Translations under genes and position numbers: made by a program
Shown here: piece after piece, positions 45,329 through 54,977 of the stretch
Position numbering within the stretch: position 1 is the first letter of the stretch
Layout: every line of letters begins with the position of its first letter
DNA from: Stigmatella ashevillena
GTDB lineage: Bacteria > Myxococcota > Myxococcia > Myxococcales > Myxococcaceae
NCBI RefSeq assembly: GCF_028368975.1
Contig: NZ_JAQNDM010000002.1
Coordinates: 744,001-808,000 of the forward strand
Reading direction: 5' to 3'
DNA length: 64,000 bases
The notes under the pieces: model-generated
Told to the model about the DNA's origin: nothing
Seen by the model: the letters and a program-made list of their open reading frames with translations, nothing else
Databases searched by the model: none

Positions 45329-46399
45329 TCAGAAGTGGAACGAGACGCCTGCGGTGAGATCGAGGTTGAGCCCATCCCCGAGCCCATCCCCGGCGAGGCC
45401 GAGCGTGGCCTGGGCCAGGTTGGTGCCCAGCTCGAAGTTCAACCCCACCTTGCCTGCGATGAGGTACTCGGCGCCCAGGAAGCCGATGACGGTCGGCAAC
45501 GGGCCCGTGGACTGGAAGATGCCAAACTGCCCGAAGGACAACTGGACGCCGAGGCCGAGCCCCCAATAGGGGCGAAAGGCGGACTGCAACCGGTGGTAGT
45601 GGCGCGCGCCCAGGACACTCGGCACCACCTTGAGACGGCCCTCACGCCCCTCCTCGTTGGAACGGATGAAGGAGAGACCAATCTGCACGAAGGCGATCCA
45701 CTCTGGATGGAAGGAGTAGCCCAGCTCCACGTCCGCCCCGGGGTTGAGGGCCTCCAGGTTGGAGATGAAGCTGTTGTTGATGCGCACCCCCAGCACCAGG
45801 CCCTCCCCCGGCGTCTCCCGAGCGCTGCCAAACAACGGCCGGCTCGAGTAGGACTTCGTGGCGGAGACCAGCTCGGCCACGAGCTGCGCCCCCACCGCCT
45901 TGGCCATGGGCAGCAGCCCACTGGTGGAGGACGCTTCCGCACGGGGCTTGGCGAGGCTGCGCTCGAGGACCGCATCGCTCAGGTTCACCGTGAGCAGATA
46001 CGTGTCCCCGAACCGGTCCAACCGGCCCGTGACGATGTAGCGGGCCCCCGTGGTGCGCGCCAACGCCTCCAGACACTCCGCCTGGACACACGTCTCGGCC
46101 GCCACGAGCTGGGACGGGGTGTCCTCCCTCAAGGTGGCCTCGACGTCCCACTGGGCCAGCACGTGGAGCTGAGGAATCTCGGAGAGCTGGCTCGCCAGGA
46201 GCGAGGCGATGCCCGGTGCGGCTTCCTGGGCGGCGCTGTTGGACTCCAGGGGGAAGATCGCCACCGCTGGGAGGCCGGGAGAACCCGGCACGGGCACCTG
46301 GGCATACACGCCCAGCGGGGCGAGCAGGCAGGCAACGAGCACGGTGAGCAGGAGGCACTTCACTGGCGACACTCTAGGAGAATCGCCACGGGAGGCCAT
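45329..46399 (-). CDS. Outer-membrane-type protein with N-terminal CsgG/TolB-like domain
   Basis: About 356 aa from ATG 46399 (GGGAGGGCAGGGGG upstream); a start at 46420 would overlap the previous stop by four bases (ATGA). Signal peptide CLLLTVLVACLLAPLGVYA. The first half (LPAVAIFPLESNSAAQEAAPGIASLLASQLSEIPQLHVLAQ ... GARYIVTGRLDRFGDTYLLTVNLSD) resembles the nucleotide-free alpha/beta domain of CsgG/TolB-N type proteins. The second half alternates polar and hydrophobic strands and ends G-V-S-F-H-F, a terminal Phe as in beta-barrels. Role unknown, probably an envelope complex with the adjacent TPR lipoprotein. Confidence 0.78.
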   Translation of the reverse strand: MASRGDSPRVSPVKCLLLTVLVACLLAPLGVYAQVPVPGSPGLPAVAIFPLESNSAAQEAAPGIASLLASQLSEIPQLHVLAQWDVEATLREDTPSQLVAAETCVQAECLEALARTTGARYIVTGRLDRFGDTYLLTVNLSDAVLERSLAKPRAEASSTSGLLPMAKAVGAQLVAELVSATKSYSSRPLFGSARETPGEGLVLGVRINNSFISNLEALNPGADVELGYSFHPEWIAFVQIGLSFIRSNEEGREGRLKVVPSVLGARHYHRLQSAFRPYWGLGLGVQLSFGQFGIFQSTGPLPTVIGFLGAEYLIAGKVGLNFELGTNLAQATLGLAGDGLGDGLNLDLTAGVSFHF

Positions 46400-46416
46400 C
46401 CCCCTGCCCTCCCGGC

Positions 46417-47337
46417 TCATGAGGCCGGAAGCGGACCAAGGTAGTCCAGCGGCTCCACGGGCTTGCCTTCCACACGGACCTCGAAGTGCAGGTGAGGGCC
46501 GGACGTCCGGCCCGACTCACCCACGGTGGCGATGACCTGGGAGCGGCGGACGGCCTGTCCCGTCTTCACCCGCAGATCCCGGTTGTGGGCATAGAGCGTC
46601 ACCAGCCCCTCGGAGTGCTGCACGATGACGATCAACCCATAGCCCTGCTGCTCCCCCGCGTAGAGAACGGTGCCCTCCTGGGCCGTCTTCACGGGGGTGC
46701 TCGCGGGAGCCGCCAGATCGATTCCATCGTGTGGCTCCCGGCCCTTCTTGCCAAAGCGTCCATAGAGCACGCCGCGAAGGGGCCAATCGAGCAGCCCCTT
46801 GGTCGCCGGCACCGGGCGAGAGGCGCCCTTGCCAGGCTTGCCAGGGCGAGGGGCAGGCCGGGAGGGAGGACGCTGCGGAGGCTCCTCGCGGGCCGCGACC
46901 CGGGGCCTTCCGGTCTTGGGATCCGGCGAGACATCGGGTTCGGAGTGCGGAGCGTCCGGAGCCTCCGCCCCGGGAATGAGCAACTCCTGGCCTACGGAGA
47001 GGCTCCGGGGATCCGAGATGCCATTGGCGGAGGACAACTCCTGCACGGTGATGCCGTAGGTGCGCGCGATGCGGAAGACCGTCTCGCCGGGAGCCACGCG
47101 GTGGCGCACGGTGACGAGCTCCGGCTCGGGATGGGCGGCCGTCAGCGTGAAGGGCAAGGCCGGTGCCTTCGTGGACGAGGCAGGACGCACGGCTGCCCGC
47201 GAGTCCTCCCCTGCCCCGAAGGATGCCTCGGGCTCAGAGGGAAGCGAGGCGGCACGGGAGGCCGCGCAACCGGCGGTCCCGAGAAGCCACAGGAGCATCA
47301 CGGCCCCCGTGCTGAGACGCCGCCCCGCCAACCTCAC
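46417..47337 (-). CDS. LysM / peptidase M23 lipoprotein (NlpD-like)
   Basis: 306 aa from a GTG at 47337 that overlaps the surE stop by four bases (GTGA). Lipobox L-L-G-T-A-G-C. LysM domain at about residues 78-125 (RHRVAPGETVFRIARTYGITVQELSSANGI ... VGQELLIPG), a Pro/Arg-rich linker, and a C-terminal M23 domain with GREPHDGIDLAAP, VIVQHSEGLVTLYAH and GPHLHFEVRVEGKPVEPLDYL. The metal ligands H-x3-D and H-x-H are present, so enzymatic cleavage of peptidoglycan is possible. The surE-nlpD arrangement mirrors that of many proteobacteria, supporting an NlpD-like role as cell-wall hydrolase or amidase activator. Confidence 0.9.
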   Translation of the reverse strand: MRLAGRRLSTGAVMLLWLLGTAGCAASRAASLPSEPEASFGAGEDSRAAVRPASSTKAPALPFTLTAAHPEPELVTVRHRVAPGETVFRIARTYGITVQELSSANGISDPRSLSVGQELLIPGAEAPDAPHSEPDVSPDPKTGRPRVAAREEPPQRPPSRPAPRPGKPGKGASRPVPATKGLLDWPLRGVLYGRFGKKGREPHDGIDLAAPASTPVKTAQEGTVLYAGEQQGYGLIVIVQHSEGLVTLYAHNRDLRVKTGQAVRRSQVIATVGESGRTSGPHLHFEVRVEGKPVEPLDYLGPLPAS

Positions 47338-48125
47338 CCACCATCCGGACTGAACCGCTGAAAGCCATCCAGGGCCCACCCCGCGAGGTCGGTCATCCGG
47401 TGGGCATCCGTCAGATCCAAGTGCAGCGGGGTCACCGAGGCCCGGTTCTCCCGGTGGACCGCGTTGCAGTCGCTGCCTGGGATGTCCTCGTGCTCGTACT
47501 CGTTGCCCCCGATCCAGTAGTACTTGCGCCCTCGGGGATCGATCTTCTCGGACACGGCATATCCGTACGTGTGCCGTCCGAGCCGGGTGATGGCATAGCC
47601 GTCCGGCTCCACGCCGCCGGGGATGTTCACGTTGAGGAGCATCCTCGGAGGCAGGGGCCGGGAGAGCGCGGAGGCCACCAGCGATCGGGCGAAGCGCGCC
47701 GCGGGCCCGAAGTCAAACGGCGCCCGGGAGACGAGGCTGAAGGCGATGGCGGGGATGCCCAGCAGGGCGCCCTCCATGGCCGCCGCCACCGTTCCCGAGT
47801 ACATGACGTCGTCGGCCAGGTTGGGGCCGTGGTTGATGCCGGAGACCATGAGCTGCGGGCGATCTTCCCTGAGGATGTGGTTGATCGCCAGATAAGCGCT
47901 GTCCGCGGGGGTGCCATCCACCGCGTACCAGCGCTCCCGGATCTCCTGGATGCGCAGGGGCCGGTGCAGGGAGATGGCGTGCGAGGTGGCGCTCTGCTCG
48001 CGATCAGGCGCCACCACCCAGACCTCTCCGAGCGGGCTGACGGCTTCCACGAGGGCCCGGAGTCCCTCGGAGAAGTACCCGTCATCATTAGAAACAAGGA
48101 TGCGCGGAGGTCGAGCCTGGGACAC
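47334..48125 (-). CDS. surE: 5'-nucleotidase SurE
   Basis: 263 aa. SurE motifs: ILVSNDDGYFSEGLRALVEAV (metal-binding Asp-Asp), VVAPDREQSATSHAIS, VSGINHGPNLADDVMYSGTVAAAMEG and SRAPFDFG. SurE dephosphorylates nucleoside 5'- and 3'-monophosphates and short polyphosphates under stress. It starts 6 bases after the enolase stop and its stop overlaps the M23 lipoprotein start. Length and motifs are normal. Confidence 0.97.
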   Translation of the reverse strand: MSQARPPRILVSNDDGYFSEGLRALVEAVSPLGEVWVVAPDREQSATSHAISLHRPLRIQEIRERWYAVDGTPADSAYLAINHILREDRPQLMVSGINHGPNLADDVMYSGTVAAAMEGALLGIPAIAFSLVSRAPFDFGPAARFARSLVASALSRPLPPRMLLNVNIPGGVEPDGYAITRLGRHTYGYAVSEKIDPRGRKYYWIGGNEYEHEDIPGSDCNAVHRENRASVTPLHLDLTDAHRMTDLAGWALDGFQRFSPDGG

Positions 48126-48131
48126 GTCGTC

Positions 48132-49508
<1,377 letters not shown>

Positions 49509-49551
49509 CTACAATGTCGTCCCGTGAAGTCCCTCTTCCCTCATCGCCGCC

Positions 49552-50694
49552 ATGCCCCCTCCTCGCCGTCCAAGCCCCGCGGGGCCTGATCCCCTCCCAG
49601 GGTTGCGGAGCCGGGGGGCACTGCTCGGGCTCGCCATTGGAGATGCGCTGGGCGCACCGCTCCGGGGGCGGAACCTCGTGGCCCCCCCCTTCCCCCAGCT
49701 GGCGGATGGCATGCGCCGCCACCTCTCGCAGGGCCGCATGCAGTCCCGCCTGCCCCCGAATCAATTCGAGGATCTCCAGGCAGGTCCTCTAGATGACAGT
49801 GCGCTGGAGCCCGCGATCGTGGAGCTGCGCAAGGGCCAGGTCACCGACGAGACCCACATGGCCTGTTGCATCGCGTGGAGCCTGCGCGAGCTCAAGCGCT
49901 ACGACGCCGCCGATGTGGCCCGGCGGTACCGGGCCTGGAAGCCCCATGCCTTCGACATGACCGAAACGGTCCGGGATGCGCTGGAGGAGATGGGCTCGGG
50001 CCTGCCCGTGCTCAGCGCCGGGCGCCGCCTCTGGCAGCGCCACCACCGCAAGGTGTTCTCCCACGGCAGCCTCACCCGCACCGCCCCCATCGGCGTCTTC
50101 TTCGCCCGCAACGAGCAGGCCCGGCTCCAGGCCTCCCTCGAGGACTCCGCGCTCACCCACTATGATCCCCGGTGCCAGCTGGCCTGCGCCGCCCTCAATG
50201 CCGCCATCGCCCGGGCCATCACCGGCGGGGCTTCCCTGGAAAAATCGGAAGTCATCACCGCCGCGAAAACGGGCCTGTCCGTGGGCGCGGCGACCCTGGC
50301 GCGCGTGGCGGTGGAAACCGTGAACGAAACCACGAGCGCCAAGGCCCTGCTCTGGGAGGACCTGGACGCGGCCCAACAGCCGGACCCCATGCTCTATGGG
50401 CCGGAGCTGCACCTGCACCGGAACCTGGGCCACGTGCGCGTCGCCTTCCGGCTCGCCTTCTGGGAGTTCTTCCATGCCCCCAGCGCCGAGGCGGGACTGG
50501 TGGACGTGGTGAACCGAGGGGCCGACGCGGACGCTCACGGCGCCATCACGGGCGCGCTCCTGGGGGCCTTTCACGGCGAGGAAGGCCTTCCGCAGGAGTG
50601 GCGGCGCATGGTGCTGGAGGCCATGAACACGGTGCGCGGACCGCTTTGGAACACCTACCACCCCCGTCACCTGCTGGCGCTCGTGGCCGACTGA
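49552..50694 (+). CDS. ADP-ribosylglycohydrolase-family protein with altered metal motifs
   Basis: 380 aa. GALLGLAIGDALGAPLRG matches the family's first motif. The second motif is VTDETHMACCIAWSLREL, where TDDT would be usual. The third is NRGADADAHGAITGALLGAFHG, where G-x-D-x-D-T is usual, so the terminal Thr is Ala. The family removes ADP-ribose from arginine or serine (DraG, ARH). The changed residues could alter or reduce activity. A near-identical layout is found in uncharacterised bacterial ARH-like proteins. Single gene; preceded by about 120 bases from the divergent eno operon. Confidence 0.82.
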   Translation: MPPPRRPSPAGPDPLPGLRSRGALLGLAIGDALGAPLRGRNLVAPPFPQLADGMRRHLSQGRMQSRLPPNQFEDLQAGPLDDSALEPAIVELRKGQVTDETHMACCIAWSLRELKRYDAADVARRYRAWKPHAFDMTETVRDALEEMGSGLPVLSAGRRLWQRHHRKVFSHGSLTRTAPIGVFFARNEQARLQASLEDSALTHYDPRCQLACAALNAAIARAITGGASLEKSEVITAAKTGLSVGAATLARVAVETVNETTSAKALLWEDLDAAQQPDPMLYGPELHLHRNLGHVRVAFRLAFWEFFHAPSAEAGLVDVVNRGADADAHGAITGALLGAFHGEEGLPQEWRRMVLEAMNTVRGPLWNTYHPRHLLALVAD

Positions 50695-50797
50695 GCCCTC
50701 TCCAGGCGGGGAACTCCAAACGAATCAAGCCCGCGAAGTCACCCCAGGAGGATGACGCCGCGGGCTCTTGATGGCAGGCCGACCAGGCGGCCTGGGC

Positions 50798-50977
50798 TCA
50801 CGCGAGGAGGTCGATAATGACCACACCGCGGGGAGGTTTGTCTTCGTCTTCCGTTTCCGTGCGCTGACGTGGACGATCCACGGGCACGGGCAGCGGCAGC
50901 TCGAGTCCGGGGCGCTCACGCTCCTCTCGGCTGCGCTCACGGCGCTTGATTTCTTCGATGATGAAGGCGTCCAGCAT
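50798..50977 (-). CDS. Small conserved-looking hypothetical protein
   Basis: 59 aa from ATG 50977 (GGGAGAG eight bases upstream). It starts MLDAFIIEEIKRRERSREER, is rich in Arg, Glu, Pro and Lys, and ends PPRGVVIIDLLA. Strongly charged helix, then a Pro-rich stretch, then a short hydrophobic end. I cannot assign it to a family with confidence, although similar small proteins occur in myxobacteria. No neighbour clearly belongs with it. Confidence 0.62.
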   Translation of the reverse strand: MLDAFIIEEIKRRERSREERERPGLELPLPVPVDRPRQRTETEDEDKPPRGVVIIDLLA

Positions 50978-51350
50978 GGGTTCGCTCTCCCTCGGCCCTA
51001 CATACCCCGGTGTGTCCGCCCAGTGCCCTACCCCTGCTCCACGGTCCTGGCTTTCCTTGAAGCTAAGCCAGGAACCCACCTACCTCATCGGTACACACCT
51101 GCGGTGGGACCGGCCACTTATCCACCATCCGACGAGGGAAGCCGCTCCCTGTGTCAGAAATGTCACGGTGGTGCCTGACGTGGCCGTCCGATACACGATG
51201 ATTGTAATGCAGTCTGCGCGGCCCGCAAGCCGTCCAGAGTGCATCCCTGTCACGGCTGCGGCCTACCGCAAGAGGCACCTCGCCGGGCTTGCTCCCCCGC
51301 CTGCCCGGGTAGGCGGAGGTGAACCTTCCTGCCGGAGCCTTCCCAAACCC
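50978..51350. other. Gene-poor interval of about 370 bases
   Basis: No convincing coding sequence on either strand. It holds the promoter of the small minus-strand gene and the 3' side of the SRPBCC gene. The only visible structure is the hairpin listed at 51297-51316. Confidence 0.5.
51297..51316 (-). terminator. Hairpin downstream of the SRPBCC gene, possible terminator
   Basis: CCGCCT (51297-51302) and AGGCGG (51311-51316) form a 6-bp stem with an 8-base loop, 35 bases past the stop of the SRPBCC gene. There is no T-run, so termination is only a possibility. Confidence 0.3.
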
Positions 51351-51776
51351 TCAGGGGGTCTCTGCCCGGCGCTTGAAGGCCTCAAGCAGTTTGGGCAGCG
51401 ACGACTCGACCAGGGTGTTGACGATGCTCTTGGGGACCAGGGCGCCGAGCACCATCTCCGCCGTGTAGGTGGCCTTGGTCTTCCCCTCGCCCGCGGGCTC
51501 CAGCACCCAGCTGCCCTTGTTGTCCTTCATGAACTCGCCGTCCACGAAGCTCCAGCTCATCCGGGTGGGGCGCTCTTCCTTGACGCGGATGGTGTACCGG
51601 ATGGTCTTCACGATATCGACCTTGTAGTGGACGTTGACCTCGTTGCCCTGGCGGTTCGAGGTGCGGACCTCCTTCACTTCGGAGAGGAACTCCGCGTACT
51701 TCTCGTACTGGGTGACGATGTCGAACACCTTCTCCACGGGGGCATTGATGACGATCGATCGGCTGGCGCCTGGCAT
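51351..51776 (-). CDS. SRPBCC-family (START/RatA-like) protein
   Basis: 141 aa. SRSIVINAPVEKVFDIVTQYEKYAEFLSEVKEV is the standard N-terminus of the SRPBCC helix-grip fold, followed by VHYKVDIVKTIRYTIRVKEERPTRMSWSFVDGEFMKDNKGSWVLEPAG and LGALVPKSIVNTLVESSLPKLLEAFKRRAE. The closest pattern is the polyketide cyclase/RatA-CoQ10-binding group, which binds hydrophobic ligands (for example ubiquinone or lipids). No catalytic residue is deduced. It begins 36 bases after the glpX stop and may be co-transcribed. Confidence 0.88.
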   Translation of the reverse strand: MPGASRSIVINAPVEKVFDIVTQYEKYAEFLSEVKEVRTSNRQGNEVNVHYKVDIVKTIRYTIRVKEERPTRMSWSFVDGEFMKDNKGSWVLEPAGEGKTKATYTAEMVLGALVPKSIVNTLVESSLPKLLEAFKRRAETP

Positions 51777-51812
51777 GACACTCTCCGGGATGGTTCAGCA
51801 GGGTGAACGGGC

Positions 51813-52778
51813 TCAGGGAGCGTAGCCCGGCTTCTTGTCGAACTTGTGGACGGACTGCACGAAACGCACGGTCCCCGTCTTGCTGCGCATGACCACCGAG
51901 TGCGTCTCGCAGCCACCGCCGAAGAAGCGCACGCCCTTGAGGAAATCGCCCGAGGTCACCCCCGTGGCGGCGAACATCACCTCGCCCTGGGCGAGCTCTT
52001 CGGCCGTGTAGATCTTCCCGATATCCGAGATGCCCATCTTCTTCGCGCGCTCGATCTCCTCGGCGTTGCGCGGCACGAGCCGGCCCTGCATGTCCCCCCC
52101 CACGCAGCGGATGGCCGCCGCGGCGATGACGCCCTCGGGTGCCCCCCCGATGCCCATCAGCACCTCCACACCGGTGTCCTCGAAGCAGGTGGAGATGGCG
52201 CCCGCCACGTCCCCATCCTCGATGAGGCGGATGCGCGCCCCCGCCACCCGCACCTCCTTGATGAGGTCCGCGTGCCGCTCCCGGTCGAGGATGACGACGG
52301 TGAGGTCCTCCACGTAGACCTTCATCCGCTCCGCGATGGAGCGAAGGTTCTCCGTGGGGCTCTTGCGCAAGTCGATGGCCCCCCGGGCGCGAGGCCCCAC
52401 CGCCAGCTTCTCCATGTACGTGTCCGGGGCGTTGAGCAGCCCGCCCTTGCCCGCCATGGCCACCACGGAGATGGAGCCAGGGCGGCCATAGGCACAGAGG
52501 TTGGTGCCCTCGAGCGGATCCAAGGCAATGTCCACCTCGGGGGCCCCGGCGTCCCGCCGCCCCACCCGCTCGCCGATGTAGAGCATGGGCGCCTCGTCGC
52601 GCTCCCCCTCTCCAATGACGACGGTGCCATCGATGTGCAGTGCGTCAAAGGCGCGGCGCATGGCATCCACCGCCGCCTGATCCGACTCATTCTTGGTGCC
52701 ACGGCCCATCAGGCGGGCGGAGGCGATGGCCGCCATCTCGGTAACGCGCACAGCCTCGATTGCCAGGTTGCGATCCAT
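51813..52778 (-). CDS. glpX: Class II fructose-1,6-bisphosphatase GlpX
   Basis: 321 aa. RNLAIEAVRVTEMAAIASARLMGRG opens the protein as in GlpX. DALHIDGTVVIGEGERDEAPMLYIGE, DIALDPLEGTNLCAYGRPGSISVVAM, EVLMGIGGAPEGVIAAAAIRCVGGDMQGRL and ATGVTSGDFLKGVRFFGGG carry the metal and substrate sites. It hydrolyses fructose-1,6-bisphosphate to fructose-6-phosphate in gluconeogenesis. Start 52778 (MDRN) follows AAGGAGT. A longer frame to 52883 runs into the next gene and was rejected. Confidence 0.97.
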   Translation of the reverse strand: MDRNLAIEAVRVTEMAAIASARLMGRGTKNESDQAAVDAMRRAFDALHIDGTVVIGEGERDEAPMLYIGERVGRRDAGAPEVDIALDPLEGTNLCAYGRPGSISVVAMAGKGGLLNAPDTYMEKLAVGPRARGAIDLRKSPTENLRSIAERMKVYVEDLTVVILDRERHADLIKEVRVAGARIRLIEDGDVAGAISTCFEDTGVEVLMGIGGAPEGVIAAAAIRCVGGDMQGRLVPRNAEEIERAKKMGISDIGKIYTAEELAQGEVMFAATGVTSGDFLKGVRFFGGGCETHSVVMRSKTGTVRFVQSVHKFDKKPGYAP

Positions 52779-52812
52779 GTCGGGACTCCTTGGGGTAAAG
52801 CACGGCGGGCCT

Positions 52813-53214
52813 TCAGCGGCCCTCTTCGAGAAAACGCGTGAGGACCTCTGGCATGCGCCGGGGCTTGCCATCACGCCCCACACAAGCGTGCACGGTGAGG
52901 CCCGTGCACAGCAGCGAGGAGGGCTCCCCCTCTCGGAATACCTCGTAGGAGAAGGTCAGCGAGGCGCGACGCACCTCACTCACCGACGGGCGAATGAGCA
53001 GCACATCGTCATAGCGCGCCGAGGACTTGTACCGGCACGAGGCCTCGATGACGGGCAACAGGAACCCTTCTCTTTCCACCTCGCGGTAGCTGCCGCCGCG
53101 CGCCCGGAAGTATTCGCTGCGAGCGAACTCGAAGTAGCGGAAGTAGTTGGCGTAATAAACCACGCCCATCTGGTCCGTATCGCCGTAGATGACCCTCAGC
53201 CGCGCTTCCACCAT
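52813..53214 (-). CDS. 4HBT/YbgC-type acyl-CoA thioesterase
   Basis: 133 aa from ATG 53214. VEARLRVIYGDTDQMGVVYYANYFRYFEFARSEYFR contains the catalytic Asp in the Y-G-D-T-D-x-M-G-V-V-Y-Y-A-N-Y motif of the hot-dog-fold thioesterases (YbgC/4-hydroxybenzoyl-CoA thioesterase group). The rest, LPVIEASCRYKSSARYDDVLLIRPSVSEVRRASLTFSYEVF, is the core strand set. Likely hydrolyses short- or medium-chain acyl-CoA; in proteobacteria YbgC is linked to the Tol-Pal system, which is not visible here. Upstream frame to 53442 was rejected. Confidence 0.9.
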   Translation of the reverse strand: MVEARLRVIYGDTDQMGVVYYANYFRYFEFARSEYFRARGGSYREVEREGFLLPVIEASCRYKSSARYDDVLLIRPSVSEVRRASLTFSYEVFREGEPSSLLCTGLTVHACVGRDGKPRRMPEVLTRFLEEGR

Positions 53215-53299
53215 GCGGGCGAGGACCGTAACAGGGGGGTATTTCGCCTCCAAGCAGAAGGGGGCCGGTTTGATTGCTTCTGACCACCTGACGGCGAAG

Positions 53300-54955
53300 A
53301 TGCGTTGCATGGTGCGCACCCTCGCCCTGGTCCTGGTCCTGGTCTCCTTGCCCGCGTCCGCCAAGCCTCCCCGGCTGGCCTTGTTCATCACCGTGGACGC
53401 GCTCAGCACGGACCTGTTGCTGCGCACACGCCCCAAGTTCAAAGGCGGGTTTCGCCAACTGCTCGAGGGCGGCGCCTTCCACCCGTATGGGCGCTACGAA
53501 TATGCCGCTCCCCGCACGGCCGCCGGCCACGCCACCCTCGTCACCGGCGCCAATCCCTGGCGCCACGGCATCATCGACAACCGGGTGGTGGATCGCACCA
53601 CGGGCCAGCCCCTGCCCGCCTTCCGAGACGAAGGCCACCCGGCCCTGGAAGTCCCCCTGGCCCAGGCCGCCACAGGGGATGTCAGTCCCCTCACCCTGAT
53701 GGCGGAGACATTGGGCGATCGCCTGCGGGACACCACCTCCGGACGGGGAAAGGTGGTGGCGCTCTCGGGCAAGGGGCGTGCGGCCATCCCCCTGGGAGGC
53801 CGACTCGGACAGGCCTATTGGTTCGACGAGACGGTGGGCAAGTTCGTCACCGGCACCTGGTACACGAAGGAATTCCCGGAATGGCTCAAGTCCTTCAACG
53901 CGCGAGGCCTTCCGGCAAGCTACTTTTCCGAGCAGTGGACGCTGTTGCTGCCACGGACCGAGTACACGGGGGAAGATGAGCGCCCGTTCGAGGGGGACGA
54001 CGCTGGCCTGGGCCGCACCTTTCCCCATCCACTCAACGGGGGGCTGGAGGCGCCCGGGCCGCGCTCGTACTCGGCACTGGGAGGCTCGCCTTTCTCCAAT
54101 GATCTGCTCGTCCAGGCCGCCAAGGCCGCCCTCGTGGGTGAAGCACTGGGCCGAGACGAGGTGCCGGATCTGCTCGCGGTGAGCTTCAGCGGCACGGACC
54201 GGGCCTTCCACACCTATGGCCCTCACTCGTGGGAGATGCAGGACACGCTCTACCGACTGGATCGCACGCTGGCGGAGCTCATCACGGCGGCAGAGCGGGC
54301 AGCCGGTGGCCGCGCCAACCTCGTCATCGTGCTCAGCGCGGACCATGGCGGTGCGTCGGTGCCCGAGTCCTGGGCTTCCGAGGGCGTGGAATCCCGGCGG
54401 CTGAACATGTCCCCCCTCATGGAGCCACTCGCCCAGGAACTGCGCGCCCGCTTTCCGCAGTCAGACGTGACCGTCGTCCAGGAGGAGCTGAACGTGTACC
54501 TGTTGGGCAAGGGGCTGGAGACGGGCAAGGGCGAAGGGGCAGCGGCACGGCGGGCAGCGGCGGAGTGGCTCGGCCGACAACCTGGCATCGCCGTCGCGGT
54601 GGCGCGAGATGACCTCTTCACGGTGCCAGACGTGGCAGGGATGATCTCCCCACTGCGGCGCGGTTACTACGCCGGGCGCAGCGGGGATGTGCTCTTCGTC
54701 CCCAAGCCCTTCCACGTCCTGAGCACCCAGCCGGTGGGCACCAACCATGGCGTCCCGTACAGCTACGATCAAATCGTCCCCGTGATCTTCGCGGGCAAGG
54801 GGGTGAAAGCGGGAACGTACATGAACGAGATGCCCATGACGGACGTGGCGCCCACGCTGTCTGCCCTGCTGGAACTGGGCATGCCCGCCTCCGCCGAGGG
54901 CAAACCGCGCCCCGAGATCTTCTCGACGGGACGCAACGGAGCCGCCTCCCCCTGA
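53300..54955 (+). CDS. Secreted alkaline phosphatase/phosphodiesterase superfamily protein
   Basis: 551 aa with a signal peptide (RTLALVLVLVSLPASA). The core matches the type I phosphodiesterase/PafA-like branch of the alkaline phosphatase superfamily: LALFITVDALSTDLLLR (first metal Asp), AAPRTAAGHATLVTGANPWRHGI (nucleophile Thr in R-T-A-A-G-H-A-T), LLAVSFSGTDRAFHTYGPHS and ANLVIVLSADHGGASVPES, then VGTNHGVPYSYDQIVPVIFAGKG. Metal ligands Asp and His are present. The substrate, phosphate monoesters or diesters, is unknown. Start at 53300 (MRCMVRTLAL), divergent from the thioesterase gene. Confidence 0.88.
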   Translation: MRCMVRTLALVLVLVSLPASAKPPRLALFITVDALSTDLLLRTRPKFKGGFRQLLEGGAFHPYGRYEYAAPRTAAGHATLVTGANPWRHGIIDNRVVDRTTGQPLPAFRDEGHPALEVPLAQAATGDVSPLTLMAETLGDRLRDTTSGRGKVVALSGKGRAAIPLGGRLGQAYWFDETVGKFVTGTWYTKEFPEWLKSFNARGLPASYFSEQWTLLLPRTEYTGEDERPFEGDDAGLGRTFPHPLNGGLEAPGPRSYSALGGSPFSNDLLVQAAKAALVGEALGRDEVPDLLAVSFSGTDRAFHTYGPHSWEMQDTLYRLDRTLAELITAAERAAGGRANLVIVLSADHGGASVPESWASEGVESRRLNMSPLMEPLAQELRARFPQSDVTVVQEELNVYLLGKGLETGKGEGAAARRAAAEWLGRQPGIAVAVARDDLFTVPDVAGMISPLRRGYYAGRSGDVLFVPKPFHVLSTQPVGTNHGVPYSYDQIVPVIFAGKGVKAGTYMNEMPMTDVAPTLSALLELGMPASAEGKPRPEIFSTGRNGAASP

Positions 54956-54977
54956 CCTGCCGTGGGCCCGGCGGAAC

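Noticed and set aside
51063-51278. 71-aa minus-strand ORF in the gene-poor interval
   Set aside because: No ribosome site, no hydrophobic or domain pattern, composition like non-coding sequence.
53009-54346. 445-aa minus-strand frame over the phosphatase gene
   Set aside because: Overlaps a well-supported phosphatase with signal peptide and metal motifs; no homology visible.
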